The notes under the pieces: generated by a model
Databases searched by the model: none
The model's input: only the letters and a program-made list of their open reading frames with translations
Told to the model about the DNA's origin: nothing
Assembly (NCBI GenBank): GCA_947474485.1
Contig: CANJJP010000078.1
Location: 1-7,123, forward strand
Origin: Bacteroidota bacterium
GTDB lineage: Bacteria; Bacteroidota; Bacteroidia; B-17B0; Aurantibacillaceae
Reading direction: 5' to 3'
Length of the DNA: 7,123 nt
Position numbers and translations under genes: made by a program
Shown: one piece after another, positions 6,829 through 7,123 of the stretch
Position numbering within the stretch: position 1 is the stretch's first letter
How the letters are laid out: each line of letters opens with the position of its first letter

Positions 6829-7123
6829 ATGTTGATAAATGAAGCAATTCTTAGCGATTCATCGAAAAACAGACTAGACATTGTCATTTTAAAAATGAAA
6901 GAAAACCCAAGTTTTAAAATGGAAACAAAATCTCATACTGATATAACATTTAGTCCTGATAGTAATTTAGTGCTTTCTAAAACAAGAGCTGAGGAGATTT
7001 TAGGTTGGACTCCGAAAGTAAACAGAGCAGAAGGTTTAAAAATTAATTACGATTTTTTCAAGTCTTTATCAAAAGAAGAATTGAATAAAACTGAACACCG
7101 TAATTTAGAAACGCTTAATAAGT
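6829..7123 (+). CDS. Hybrid reading frame: OmpA-like domain fragment joined to UDP-glucuronate decarboxylase-like C-terminus, cut by window edge
   Basis: From the ATG at 6829 the frame stays open for 98 codons and leaves the window without a stop. Residues ~4-57 fit an OmpA-like peptidoglycan-binding domain: ILSDSSKNRLD (7-17), KMKENPSFKMETKSHTD (22-38), then N46, L49-S50 and R53-A54 at the exact family spacing. The Asp and Arg that hold diaminopimelate in OmpA domains are present as D38 and R53. From about residue 50 the protein instead reads as the end of a UDP-glucuronate decarboxylase-type short-chain dehydrogenase: ILGWTPKVNRAEGLKI (57-72), then YDFFKSLSKEELNKTEH (74-90). Neither domain is complete: the OmpA part lacks its last third and any signal peptide, and the decarboxylase part lacks the whole Rossmann fold and catalytic Tyr-Lys. 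The frame is open upstream to 6733 but has no ATG there. It may be a decayed fusion, a genuine hybrid, or an assembly join. Confidence 0.55.
   Translation, partial: MLINEAILSDSSKNRLDIVILKMKENPSFKMETKSHTDITFSPDSNLVLSKTRAEEILGWTPKVNRAEGLKINYDFFKSLSKEELNKTEHRNLETLNK

Noticed and set aside
1..7123. tRNA/rRNA genes, CRISPR arrays, insertion sequences, phage attachment sites
   Set aside because: No clover-leaf-like segment, spaced short repeat array, transposase or integrase reading frame was seen on either strand.

Overview
The window looks like a piece of a Bacteroidota chromosome. The coding sequence is AT-rich, with TTA as the favoured leucine codon. The recognisable proteins include a PorP/SprF-family protein of the type IX secretion system (T9SS) and a choice-of-anchor L surface protein ending in a gliding-motility-associated (type B) sorting domain; both are essentially restricted to this phylum. 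A promoter element of the Bacteroidota form TAnnTTTG precedes one gene, and I see no strong Shine-Dalgarno sequences. The sequence alone does not let me name a genus.

Layout. (1) Positions 2-2699 hold three plus-strand genes packed as one probable transcription unit. They are the C-terminal 272 residues of a PorP/SprF-like outer-membrane protein, a 208-residue secreted or outer-membrane barrel-like protein of unknown function, and an HD-domain phosphohydrolase of the dGTPase/SAMHD1 superfamily. The gaps between them are 21 nt and 1 nt. (2) Positions 2702-5215, minus strand, encode an 837-residue secreted modular protein. Its order is signal peptide, choice-of-anchor L domain, two copies of a Calx-beta-like plus Ig/PKD-like module, a third Ig/PKD-like domain, and the type B T9SS sorting domain. 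It converges on the HD gene with only 2 bp between the stop codons. (3) A 102-bp divergent promoter region follows. (4) Positions 5318-6712, plus strand, encode a complete cytosolic M20-family metallodipeptidase with all its metal ligands. (5) After terminator-like inverted repeats, an open reading frame starts at 6829 and runs off the end of the window.

How the parts relate. PorP/SprF-like proteins act in T9SS export and surface attachment, usually for a cargo encoded nearby, and the choice-of-anchor L protein is a T9SS type B cargo. The two are plausibly connected, but they lie on opposite strands, and the usual partner of the PorP/SprF protein would lie upstream of this window. The HD hydrolase and the M20 dipeptidase look like housekeeping enzymes.

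The most unusual item is the last reading frame. Its first ~57 codons read as an OmpA-like peptidoglycan-binding domain and its last ~45 as the C-terminus of a UDP-glucuronate decarboxylase-type sugar-nucleotide enzyme. The two are joined in frame at a short stretch that fits both families. This is a hybrid gene, a recombination remnant, or an assembly artefact. I did not find a convincing new multi-gene system.
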